Of a DNA stretch of 25,180 nt, positions 7,124 through 13,560 are shown one piece after another. Source of the DNA: JAKORR01 sp964608495 (GTDB lineage: Bacteria > Armatimonadota > Zipacnadia > Zipacnadales > FEN-943); assembly GCA_964608495.1 (NCBI GenBank), contig CAZSOQ010000056.1:1-25180 (forward strand). Direction: 5' to 3'. Within the stretch, counting starts at the first letter, position 1. Each line of letters starts with the position of its first letter. The notes below the pieces were generated by a model. That model was not told the DNA's origin. It made no database searches and saw only the letters and a program-made list of their open reading frames with translations. The translations under genes and the position numbers were made by a program.

Positions 7124-8137
7124 ATGACGCCGAGGGAGCGAGTTCTGACAGCGCTGCGCCATGAGCAGCCCGACTACTCGCCCTACTGCCTCCCGATAGA
7201 CCCGGAGCCTCTCGAGCGCCTCGACCGCCACTACGGGGGCACCGAATGGCGGTCCGCGGTGGTGGACCACCTCGTCGCCCTGGGCCTGGACAGCGGCCAC
7301 GAGGAGCTAGGCGACGGCCGCTGGCGCGACAAGTTCGGCGTGGTCTGGGCCCAGGCCAACGACTTCCACGTCGTCGAGATACCCCTGCGCGAGCCTACCC
7401 TCGAAGGCTTCCAGCCGCCCGACCTCTTCGGTCCTGAGGACCTGGCCCGTGTCCAGCAGTGGTGCGTTCAGCCTTCCGACCTGTTCCGGGGCTTCTCCAT
7501 CGGCTTCAGCTTCTTCGAGCGGGCCTGGTCCCTGCGCGGCATGGACAATCTGCTGATGGACATGGTCGAGCACCCGCGCTTCGTGCACGAGCTCATGGAC
7601 CTGCTGCTGGACCTGTGGCTGCCCGTCGTGGACGCCGTCGGCCGGATCGAGGGCCTCGACTACATCCAGTTCGGCGACGACTACGGCATGCAGAGGGGCG
7701 TCATCATGGGCACGCCCTACTGGCGCGAGTACCTCCGACCCCGGCTGCGGGCCGCCTACGCCCGGGCCCATAGCCACGGCAAGTATGTTGCGATACACTC
7801 CTGTGGTGACAACTCGCCGATCCTCGAGGACCTGATCGAGATCGGCGTGGACCTATTCAACCCGTTTCAGCCCGAGGCCCAGGACATCTACGAGATGAAG
7901 CGGCGCTTCGGGCACCGAATCGCCTTCTGGGGCGGCATCGGCACCCAGCAGCTCCTGCCCCGCGGTACCCCTGAGCAGATCCGCCGCGAGGTGCGACGGG
8001 TCAAGCAGGAGATCGGCAGAGACGGCGGGCTGGTCCTCTCCCCTACCAAGCCGATCCTGCCCGACGTCCCGACCGAGAACGCCGTGGCCTGCGTCGAGGC
8101 CATGCTGGAGGGCACCGACAGCCCCCTCGGCGGGTAG
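7124..8137 (+). CDS. UroD-like (pfam01208) corrinoid/folate methyltransferase candidate
   Basis: This 337-residue protein belongs to the uroporphyrinogen decarboxylase superfamily, in the branch with methylcobamide methyltransferases such as MtaA/MtbA rather than true heme enzymes. Family features are the N-terminal MTPRERVLTALRHEQPDYSP, QFGDDYGMQRGVIMGTPYW in the middle, and HSCGDN with His225 and Cys227, the positions of two zinc ligands in MtaA-type enzymes. The third ligand, normally a cysteine near the C-terminus, appears to be Thr308 in LSPTKPILPD. It starts 18 bases after the hydrolase gene with GGAGGGGG before the ATG. The corrinoid protein upstream and the folate genes downstream suggest methyl transfer, for example from a methylated compound. 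Many homologues in environmental bacteria are uncharacterised, so the reaction is an inference. Confidence 0.78.
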   Translation: MTPRERVLTALRHEQPDYSPYCLPIDPEPLERLDRHYGGTEWRSAVVDHLVALGLDSGHEELGDGRWRDKFGVVWAQANDFHVVEIPLREPTLEGFQPPDLFGPEDLARVQQWCVQPSDLFRGFSIGFSFFERAWSLRGMDNLLMDMVEHPRFVHELMDLLLDLWLPVVDAVGRIEGLDYIQFGDDYGMQRGVIMGTPYWREYLRPRLRAAYARAHSHGKYVAIHSCGDNSPILEDLIEIGVDLFNPFQPEAQDIYEMKRRFGHRIAFWGGIGTQQLLPRGTPEQIRREVRRVKQEIGRDGGLVLSPTKPILPDVPTENAVACVEAMLEGTDSPLGG

Positions 8138-8212
8138 GGCCGGGGCGTACGCTATCCCCGTCGCGAGCAGGGCCGGCCGACCGTTGGTCGCAGCACGAAG
8201 GAGGGCACCAGG

Positions 8213-9073
8213 GTGAGCAAGCCGAGGGTGGCTCTGATCCAATTCCCGGGCTCCAACTGCGAGTGGGAGACCAAGCGCGCCGCGGAGGCCGCGGGCATGG
8301 CCTGCGACATCTTCCGCTGGAACCGCGACGCCGACCTTCTCGCCGAGTACGACGGCTACCTCATCGGCGGCGGGTTCAGCTACCAGGATCGCATTCGCGC
8401 CGGTGTCATCGCCACCAAGGAGCCCATCGTGGATCGGCTCTTCTCCGAGGTCGTGGACCGCGGCAAGCCCGTGCTCGGGATCTGCAACGGCGCCCAGGTG
8501 CTCGTCGAGGCGGGCCTGGCCCCCGGCCTCAAGCCTGGCGAGGTAGAGATGGCCCTCGCCCCCAACCGGCCGCACCCCGAGGGACGGATCGCGGGCTTCT
8601 GCTGCCGCTGGGTCTACATCAAGCACATCGCGCCCCCGGGCCGCTGCGTGTTCACTACCCAGGTCCCCGAGGGCGAGGTGATCCCCATACCCATCGCCCA
8701 CGGCGAGGGACGCTACACCACCAGGACGCCCGAGGTCATCGAGAAGCTGCGCGAGAACCGGCAGATCGTCTTCCAGTACTGCGACGCCCACGGCAACGTC
8801 TCCGACGACCCGGAGGTCTCGCCCAATGGCGCGGTGGACAACCTCGCCGGGCTGTGCAATCCCGAGGGCAACGTGCTGGCCATGATGCCCCATCCCGAGC
8901 GGGCCAGCTTCCTGCGCCAGATCCCGACCGACCTGGCCGGCGACTGGAGCCGTCGGAAGCTGGAGGCGATGGGCAATGCCCTCGCCATGGCCGAGCCCGG
9001 CCCGGGCTTGGCCGTGTTCGTCTCGATGCGTGACAGCCTGCTCGCCCGCCTTGCCTCGATGGCCGGGCGCTGA
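8213..9073 (+). CDS. purQ: Phosphoribosylformylglycinamidine synthase, glutaminase subunit PurQ
   Basis: PurQ releases ammonia from glutamine for PurL, which converts FGAR to FGAM in step four of purine synthesis. The 286-residue sequence shows class I glutamine amidotransferase features: the N-terminal ALIQFPGSNCEWE typical of PurQ, the nucleophile Cys91 in LGICNGAQVL, and His227/Glu229 in MMPHPERASF. It is longer than the roughly 227-residue Bacillus form and resembles the longer PurQ class. The start is GTG at 8213 with AAGGAGG at 8198-8204. The purS-like gene follows after 67 bases; purL is not in the window. The folate genes nearby make 10-formyl-THF, a purine precursor, so co-location is sensible. 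Confidence 0.95.
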   Translation: MSKPRVALIQFPGSNCEWETKRAAEAAGMACDIFRWNRDADLLAEYDGYLIGGGFSYQDRIRAGVIATKEPIVDRLFSEVVDRGKPVLGICNGAQVLVEAGLAPGLKPGEVEMALAPNRPHPEGRIAGFCCRWVYIKHIAPPGRCVFTTQVPEGEVIPIPIAHGEGRYTTRTPEVIEKLRENRQIVFQYCDAHGNVSDDPEVSPNGAVDNLAGLCNPEGNVLAMMPHPERASFLRQIPTDLAGDWSRRKLEAMGNALAMAEPGPGLAVFVSMRDSLLARLASMAGR

Positions 9074-9140
9074 GCACTCCGGCGGAGGCGGGAACACGGG
9101 GGCGCCGGCAGGGCCGCCCCCGGCCGAAGGAGGACCGGCG

Positions 9141-9665
9141 ATGTACCAGGTTGAGCTACTGGTCAGCCTCAAGATACCGGACGTGACCGCCCTCACGGCG
9201 GCCAACACCCTCCGACGCCGCATGGGCTATGAGGGGGTCCTGGACAGACTCGAGCGCGCCGACTACTTCCTCTTCGAGGTCGAGGCGGCCACGCCGGACG
9301 AGGCCTGCGCCGTGGTGCGCGACATCGCCGAGCACACGAACCTTTTCGTCAACCCCAACAAGCACGTCTTCGAGGTGCGGCCGCGGCAGGAGCGAGCCGG
9401 CCTCGCGCGCAGCGACGGCGTCTACCTGGTCAATTGCCTGGTCCGGTCGCTGCAGTACGACCCCGGCCCGGGACTCGTGGCCTCGCTCCACCGCCTCGGG
9501 CACGAGCAGGTGCGGAGCATCTCGACGGGCACTCTGTGGACGCTGCACCTGCGCGTCGAGGGCGAGGCCAGGGCTCGCGGCATCACCCAGAGCATCGCCA
9601 TCACCACGTCCCGCTCGCAGGGGCTGCTCATGAATCCGCACTACCAGACCTGCGAGGTCTACTGA
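9141..9665 (+). CDS. Double-length PurS-like protein (two PurS domains in tandem)
   Basis: PurS is normally an 80-residue bridging subunit that joins PurQ to the small PurL. Here the 174-residue product appears to hold two PurS-type units. Unit 1 (about 1-82) has VELLVSLKIPD, MGYEGV at 28-33 and NLFVNPNKHVFEV at the end. Unit 2 (about 93-174) has VYLVNCLVRSL, LGHEQV at 119-124 and GLLMNPHYQTCEVY. The G-Y/H-E-x-V and NP landmarks recur 91-94 residues apart, the expected domain size. The ATG at 9141 has AAGGAGG at 9127-9133; a longer open frame from 8976 overlaps purQ and is rejected. The gene order purQ then purS is the reverse of the common purS-purQ. The assignment rests on pattern and context. 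Confidence 0.72.
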   Translation: MYQVELLVSLKIPDVTALTAANTLRRRMGYEGVLDRLERADYFLFEVEAATPDEACAVVRDIAEHTNLFVNPNKHVFEVRPRQERAGLARSDGVYLVNCLVRSLQYDPGPGLVASLHRLGHEQVRSISTGTLWTLHLRVEGEARARGITQSIAITTSRSQGLLMNPHYQTCEVY

Positions 9666-10034
9666 GGCGCGCGGGCGACGCACGGTGTGCTGCGGCATCT
9701 CACGTCGGGTGTGGTGACGCTCACTGCAGGCAACCTGGGCAATCTCATGCTCTAGACCATGTCGGCGCGGCATAGGGAGGAGCCGGGTTCGGCCTCTACC
9801 TCGGCCATCCGCCTGACGAGCGGGATATTGCCCCACGAGAGCATCCTCGCCATAATACGCCGAGCCAACGTGCCGGTGATCGTCGTGCAGGACGGCATGG
9901 ACCGGGCCGCCTCACGCATCTCGGACCTGGTGGCTAAGATGACGAGCAGCGAGGAAGAGAAGGTAGAGCGGGCCTATGAGCTTGTGACAGAACACCTTGA
10001 CCTAGCCGCTCTCAGGGAACGGCTGGGCTGCTGA
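9666..10034 (+). pseudogene. Decayed DRTGG-domain protein (relative of the BioD-like/phosphotransacetylase N-terminal family)
   Basis: The open part (9759-10034, 91 codons) reads like the C-terminal half of a DRTGG domain: AIRLTSGILPHESILAIIRR, then ANVPVIVVQDGMDRAASRI and EEEKVERAYELV, ending before LRERLGC. In the same frame directly upstream, 9666-9752 encodes VLRHLTSGVVTLTAGNLGNLML, which lines up with the family pattern LRYLRPGxLVITPGDREDIIL. An in-frame TAG at 9753-9755 separates the two, at a position where the family usually has alanine. The acidic and basic residues of the GDRED motif are also lost. The N-terminal P-loop domain is absent. It begins immediately after the PurS stop, with no ribosome site, and sits between purS and fhs. 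Expression of the 91-residue remainder is possible but unsupported. Confidence 0.55.
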
Positions 10035-10131
10035 GCGGGACGGGCACCGGGCGGAGCCGGGCGGTCGCCACAAGTGGACCCGTGCCTGCAGTCCCCGAGT
10101 ACCCCACACCAAGCGCGCCGGAGGAAAAGTA

Positions 10132-11829
10132 ATGCTGAGTGACATCGAGATTGCGCAGCAGGCCACGCTGCGGCCCATCGCCGACGTGGCCGCCGATCTG
10201 GGTGTGCTGCCCGACGAGATGGAGTTCTACGGGCCCTACAAGGCCAAGGTGAGCCTTGGCCTCCTGGACCGGCTGGCCGGCGCGCCCAGCGCCAGGTACA
10301 TCCTCGTCACCGCGGTCACCCCCACCCCGCTGGGCGAGGGGAAGACGGTCTGCACCATCGGGCTCACCCTCGCCCTTCGCCACCTGGGCATGAAGGCGAT
10401 TACCTGCATCCGCGAGCCATCCATGGGGCCGGTGTTCGGCATCAAGGGCGGGGCCTGTGGTGGCGGCTACGCGCAGGTTGTCCCGATGGAAGACATCAAC
10501 CTGCACTTCACGGGCGACATCCACGCCGTCGCCGCCGCCAACAACCTGCTGGCCGCTATGGTGGACGCGAGCCTGTGGCACAACAACCCGCTGAACCTCG
10601 ATCCCCTCGAGATCTCCTGGAAGCGCGTCGTGGACCTCAACGACGTGGCCCTGCGCTCGGTGGTATGCGGCCTGGGCGGACGCAGGGGCGGCGTGCCCCG
10701 AGAGACCGGCTTCGACATCGCCGTCGCCTCGGAGGTCATGGCCATCCTGGCCCTCACTACGAGCCTGCGGGACCTGCGCGAGCGCATCGGCCGCATCTGG
10801 GTGGGCTTCGACCGCGACGGCAAGCCCGTCACCGCCGAGGACCTGCGCGCGGCGGGCGCAATGACCGCGCTGATGCGCGGGGCTCTCAAGCCCAATCTCG
10901 TGCAGGCCCTGGACGGCGGTCCGGCCTTCGTCCACGCCGGCCCCTTCGCCAACATCGCCATCGGCTGTAGCTCCGTGCTCGCCGACCAGGTGGCGTCCGC
11001 GCTCGGCGACTACGTCGTCACCGAGGCGGGCTTCGGCGCCGACTGCGGCATGGAGAAGTTCTTCAACATCAAGTGCCGCGCGTCCGGCCTCACCCCCTCG
11101 GCCGTCGTCATCGTAGCCTCCGTCCGCGCCCTGAAGATGCACGGCGGGGCCTTCCGGCTCCCCCCGGGCAGGAAGCCCCCCAAGGACGAGATCGAGCGCG
11201 AGAACGTCGAGGCCGTGCGCGCCGGCTGCGCCAACCTGGCCAAGCACATCGAGAACGCCAGGCTCTTCGGCGTCCCCGTCGTCGTCGCCATCAACCGCTT
11301 CGCCTCCGACACCGATGCCGAGATCGCCGTCGTCCACGAGGAGGCCATGAAGGCGGGGGCCTTCGGCTGCGAGGTGGTAACGGTCCACAGCGAAGGTGGC
11401 CCCGGAGGCGTGGACCTGGCCCAGGCCGTGCTCGCGGCCTGCGACCAGCCCAGCGACTTCCGGTTCCTCTACGAGCTGGACTGGCCCGTCAAGCGCAAGA
11501 TCGAGACCATCGCGACCCGCGTCTACGGCGCCGACGGCGTGGACTACGAGCCCGAGGCCGAGAAGAGGATCGGCCAGTACACTGAGCTGGGCCTGGACCG
11601 CCTGCCCATCTGCATGGCGAAGACCCACCTGTCCCTCAGCCACGACCCAACGGTCCTCGGCCGTCCCACCGGTTTCCGCGTCCCGATCCGCGACGTCCGT
11701 CCGTCGGTCGGCGCCGGCTTTCTCTATCCCCTGCTCGGCGAAATGCGCACGATGCCGGGCCTGCCGTCCGAGCCGGCCGCTGTCCACGTGGACGTGGACG
11801 ACGAGGGCAAGATCGTCGGGCTGTTCTAA
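10132..11829 (+). CDS. fhs: Formate-tetrahydrofolate ligase (10-formyl-THF synthetase)
   Basis: This enzyme joins formate to THF using ATP, or runs in reverse to make ATP and formate from 10-formyl-THF. The 565-residue length matches the usual 555-560. Family landmarks are the nucleotide-binding VTPTPLGEGKTV (63-73), IREPSMGPVFGIKGGA, DINLHFTGDIHAV, NNLLAAMVDASLWH, GFDIAVASEVMAILAL, and the late KTHLSLSHDP and GFRVPIRDVR motifs. GGAGG lies before the ATG. It heads a four-gene folate block (fhs, fchA, folD, metF) with gaps of 34, 116 and 84 bases. This is the methyl branch of the Wood-Ljungdahl pathway, but no CO dehydrogenase/acetyl-CoA synthase genes are visible, so the direction and purpose remain open. 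Confidence 0.97.
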   Translation: MLSDIEIAQQATLRPIADVAADLGVLPDEMEFYGPYKAKVSLGLLDRLAGAPSARYILVTAVTPTPLGEGKTVCTIGLTLALRHLGMKAITCIREPSMGPVFGIKGGACGGGYAQVVPMEDINLHFTGDIHAVAAANNLLAAMVDASLWHNNPLNLDPLEISWKRVVDLNDVALRSVVCGLGGRRGGVPRETGFDIAVASEVMAILALTTSLRDLRERIGRIWVGFDRDGKPVTAEDLRAAGAMTALMRGALKPNLVQALDGGPAFVHAGPFANIAIGCSSVLADQVASALGDYVVTEAGFGADCGMEKFFNIKCRASGLTPSAVVIVASVRALKMHGGAFRLPPGRKPPKDEIERENVEAVRAGCANLAKHIENARLFGVPVVVAINRFASDTDAEIAVVHEEAMKAGAFGCEVVTVHSEGGPGGVDLAQAVLAACDQPSDFRFLYELDWPVKRKIETIATRVYGADGVDYEPEAEKRIGQYTELGLDRLPICMAKTHLSLSHDPTVLGRPTGFRVPIRDVRPSVGAGFLYPLLGEMRTMPGLPSEPAAVHVDVDDEGKIVGLF

Positions 11830-11863
11830 CCCTTCGACAGGTCGGCTGCGCGAGGTGCGTGCC

Positions 11864-12496
11864 ATGAGTGACCCCAGAGCTGCGGACCTGCAGATCCGCG
11901 AGTACCTGGACAGGCTGGCCGCGAAGCTGCCGGCGCCCGGCGGGGGCTCAGCCTCCGCGCTGGTGGGCGCTCTTGGCGCCGCCCTGGCGGCCATGGTCGC
12001 CAACTTCACCGTCGGACAGGAGAAGTTCGCCCCGGTGGAGGACGACGTCCGCCGCGTGCTCGAGGCTGTGGAGGCCCAACGGGCCGCGCTCCTGGACCTG
12101 ATCCAGGAAGACATGGACGCCTACGGCGAGGTGTCGGCGGCCTTCAAGCTGCCCAAGGACGACCCTGCGCGGGCCGAGGCGGTGCAGAGGGCGCTGAAGG
12201 GAGCGGCGGCGGTGCCTCTGGCGATCGTGGACGGATGCCTGGCGGTGCTCAGGCTCCTCCCCGAGCTGCTGGAGAAGAGCAACCCGAACCTCGTGAGCGA
12301 CGTGGGCGTGGCTGCGGCCTGTGCCGAGTGCGCGCTGCGGTGCGCCTGGCTCAACGTCGAGATCAACCTCGCCTACCTGAAGGACGAGGAGTACGTGGCG
12401 GCGACCAGGGCGGCGCTGGACGAGCGGCTCGTCGAGGCACGCCACGTGGCCGCCGAGGTCTGGGAGGGAACCGTGGGCCGCGTGGCCAAGCGATAG
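11864..12496 (+). CDS. fchA: Methenyl-THF cyclohydrolase, formiminotransferase-cyclodeaminase family (FchA)
   Basis: This 210-residue protein matches the cyclodeaminase/cyclohydrolase domain family, which interconverts 5,10-methenyl-THF and 10-formyl-THF. It shows the family's KLPAPGGGSASALVGALGAAL near the N-terminus, DMDAYGEVSAAFKLPKD in the middle, and NPNLVSDVGVAAACAE followed by AWLNVEINLAYLKD. It is all helical, with no formiminotransferase domain. The ATG at 11864 has a modest GAGGTG site. Its position between fhs and folD favours a cyclohydrolase role over histidine-derived formimino-THF cyclodeamination. This matters because the FolD encoded next lacks the lysine needed for its own cyclohydrolase reaction. 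Confidence 0.9.
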   Translation: MSDPRAADLQIREYLDRLAAKLPAPGGGSASALVGALGAALAAMVANFTVGQEKFAPVEDDVRRVLEAVEAQRAALLDLIQEDMDAYGEVSAAFKLPKDDPARAEAVQRALKGAAAVPLAIVDGCLAVLRLLPELLEKSNPNLVSDVGVAAACAECALRCAWLNVEINLAYLKDEEYVAATRAALDERLVEARHVAAEVWEGTVGRVAKR

Positions 12497-12612
12497 CCCT
12501 GCGCCCGGCGCGGCCGCGCGTGGGGCGTCACGCCCGCGGCAGGCAGACAAGAGGCCAACCGAGGCCGGGGGCGAAGAACCCTTGCGCCTGACACCCGGAT
12601 GGAGGGATCCCG

Positions 12613-13476
12613 ATGCCTGCGCAGTTGCTCGAAGGCGGGCCGATAGCGGAGCGGATCAAGGAAGAGCTGCGGGAGCGCCTGGAGAAGCTGGGCGGTACCA
12701 CGCCCAAGCTCGTCGCCCTGATGGCGGGTGAGAACCCCGGGGCCGCCGCCTACGCCAGGCAGCAGGCCCGCGCGTGCGACGAGATGGGCATCGAGTACGA
12801 GTTGAGGCAGTTCGACGAGAGCGTGAGCGAGGGCGGGATCCTGGCCGCCATCGAGGAGCTCAATGCTGACGCCTCGGTCACGGGCATCATCCTGCAGATG
12901 CCCCTGCCGGAGGGCGTTGACCGGCGCGTGGCACAGGCGGCCGTGGCTCCCGTGAAGGATGTGGACGGCGTGCACCCGGCCAATCTGGGGGCGACCGTCC
13001 AGGGCCGGACCCAGCTCGCGCCCTGCACCGCCCAGGCCGTGTACCGCCTGGTCAAGGAGTCCGGCGTGCAGATCGAGGGCGCGGAGCTGGTCATGGTCGG
13101 CCACTCTGAGATCGTCGGCAAGCCCTCCGCCCTCCTGCTCCTGGATGACTTCGCGACCACCACGGTGTGCCACATCGCCACGCGCGACCTGGCCTTCCAC
13201 ACCACTCGGGCGGACATCCTGATCGTGGCCGTGGGCAAGGCCGGGCTCATCACGGGCGACATGATCAGGCCCGGCGCCCTCGTCGTGGACGTCGGCATGA
13301 ACCGCGTGAAGGACCCCGAGACCGGCAAGAGCAGGATGGTGGGCGACGTCGTGTTCGACGAGGCCGTCGAGGTGGCGGGAATCCTGACGCCGGTGCCCGG
13401 CGGCGTGGGGCCGCTCACCGTCGTGATGCTGCTGAAGAACACTGTCGAGGCCGCGGAGCTTCAGAGGAGCGCCTAG
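12613..13476 (+). CDS. folD: Methylene-THF dehydrogenase (FolD family) with altered cyclohydrolase site
   Basis: FolD oxidises 5,10-methylene-THF to methenyl-THF with NAD(P) and usually also hydrolyses the product. The 287-residue sequence has the normal architecture: GENPGAAAYARQQARACDEMG (catalytic tyrosine Tyr47), GIILQMPLPEG (Gln95), VKDVDGVHPANLG (Asp116), the Rossmann segment VGHSEIVGKPSALLLL, and C-terminal TPVPGGVGPLTVVMLL. The lysine of the YxxxK motif (Lys54 in E. coli, Lys56 in human) is Gln51 here, encoded by CAG. In the human enzyme that same substitution abolishes cyclohydrolase while sparing dehydrogenase activity. Arg in the GRS cofactor motif is His164. It is likely a dehydrogenase only, paired with the adjacent FchA. 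The start has GGAGGGATCC upstream. Confidence 0.95.
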   Translation: MPAQLLEGGPIAERIKEELRERLEKLGGTTPKLVALMAGENPGAAAYARQQARACDEMGIEYELRQFDESVSEGGILAAIEELNADASVTGIILQMPLPEGVDRRVAQAAVAPVKDVDGVHPANLGATVQGRTQLAPCTAQAVYRLVKESGVQIEGAELVMVGHSEIVGKPSALLLLDDFATTTVCHIATRDLAFHTTRADILIVAVGKAGLITGDMIRPGALVVDVGMNRVKDPETGKSRMVGDVVFDEAVEVAGILTPVPGGVGPLTVVMLLKNTVEAAELQRSA

Positions 13477-13520
13477 ACGTCGCGCCCGGCCCCGGACGCG
13501 CGGCTTCGGGACCCGTCACG

Positions 13521-13537
13521 CCGCCGGGCGCCGGCGG
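13521..13537. other. GC-rich hairpin between folD and metF
   Basis: CCGCCGG (13521-13527) and CCGGCGG (13531-13537) form a perfect 7-bp stem with a 3-base loop, just upstream of the metF ribosome site. It may tune relative expression or mRNA processing within the folate operon. In DNA this GC-rich it could also be chance. Confidence 0.3.
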
Positions 13538-13560
13538 GCCACTAACGGAGGTGCCGGTAG

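Noticed and set aside
4757..7300. Very long minus-strand open frame opposite the glycoside hydrolase gene.
   Set aside because: It is a mirror frame caused by high G+C content. Its translation is Gly/Ala/Arg/Val-rich without domains, while the plus strand encodes recognisable motifs.
8178..8190. Short CGACC-GTT-GGTCG hairpin before purQ as a riboswitch.
   Set aside because: A 5-bp stem alone does not resemble a purine, THF or cobalamin riboswitch, and the leader is only about 75 bases long.
9753..9755. The in-frame TAG as a pyrrolysine codon, given the corrinoid methyltransferase context.
   Set aside because: Pyrrolysine is known in MtmB, MtbB and MttB methyltransferases, not DRTGG proteins. 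The family has alanine at this position, nearby conserved residues are also eroded, and no pyl genes are visible. Decay is the simpler reading.
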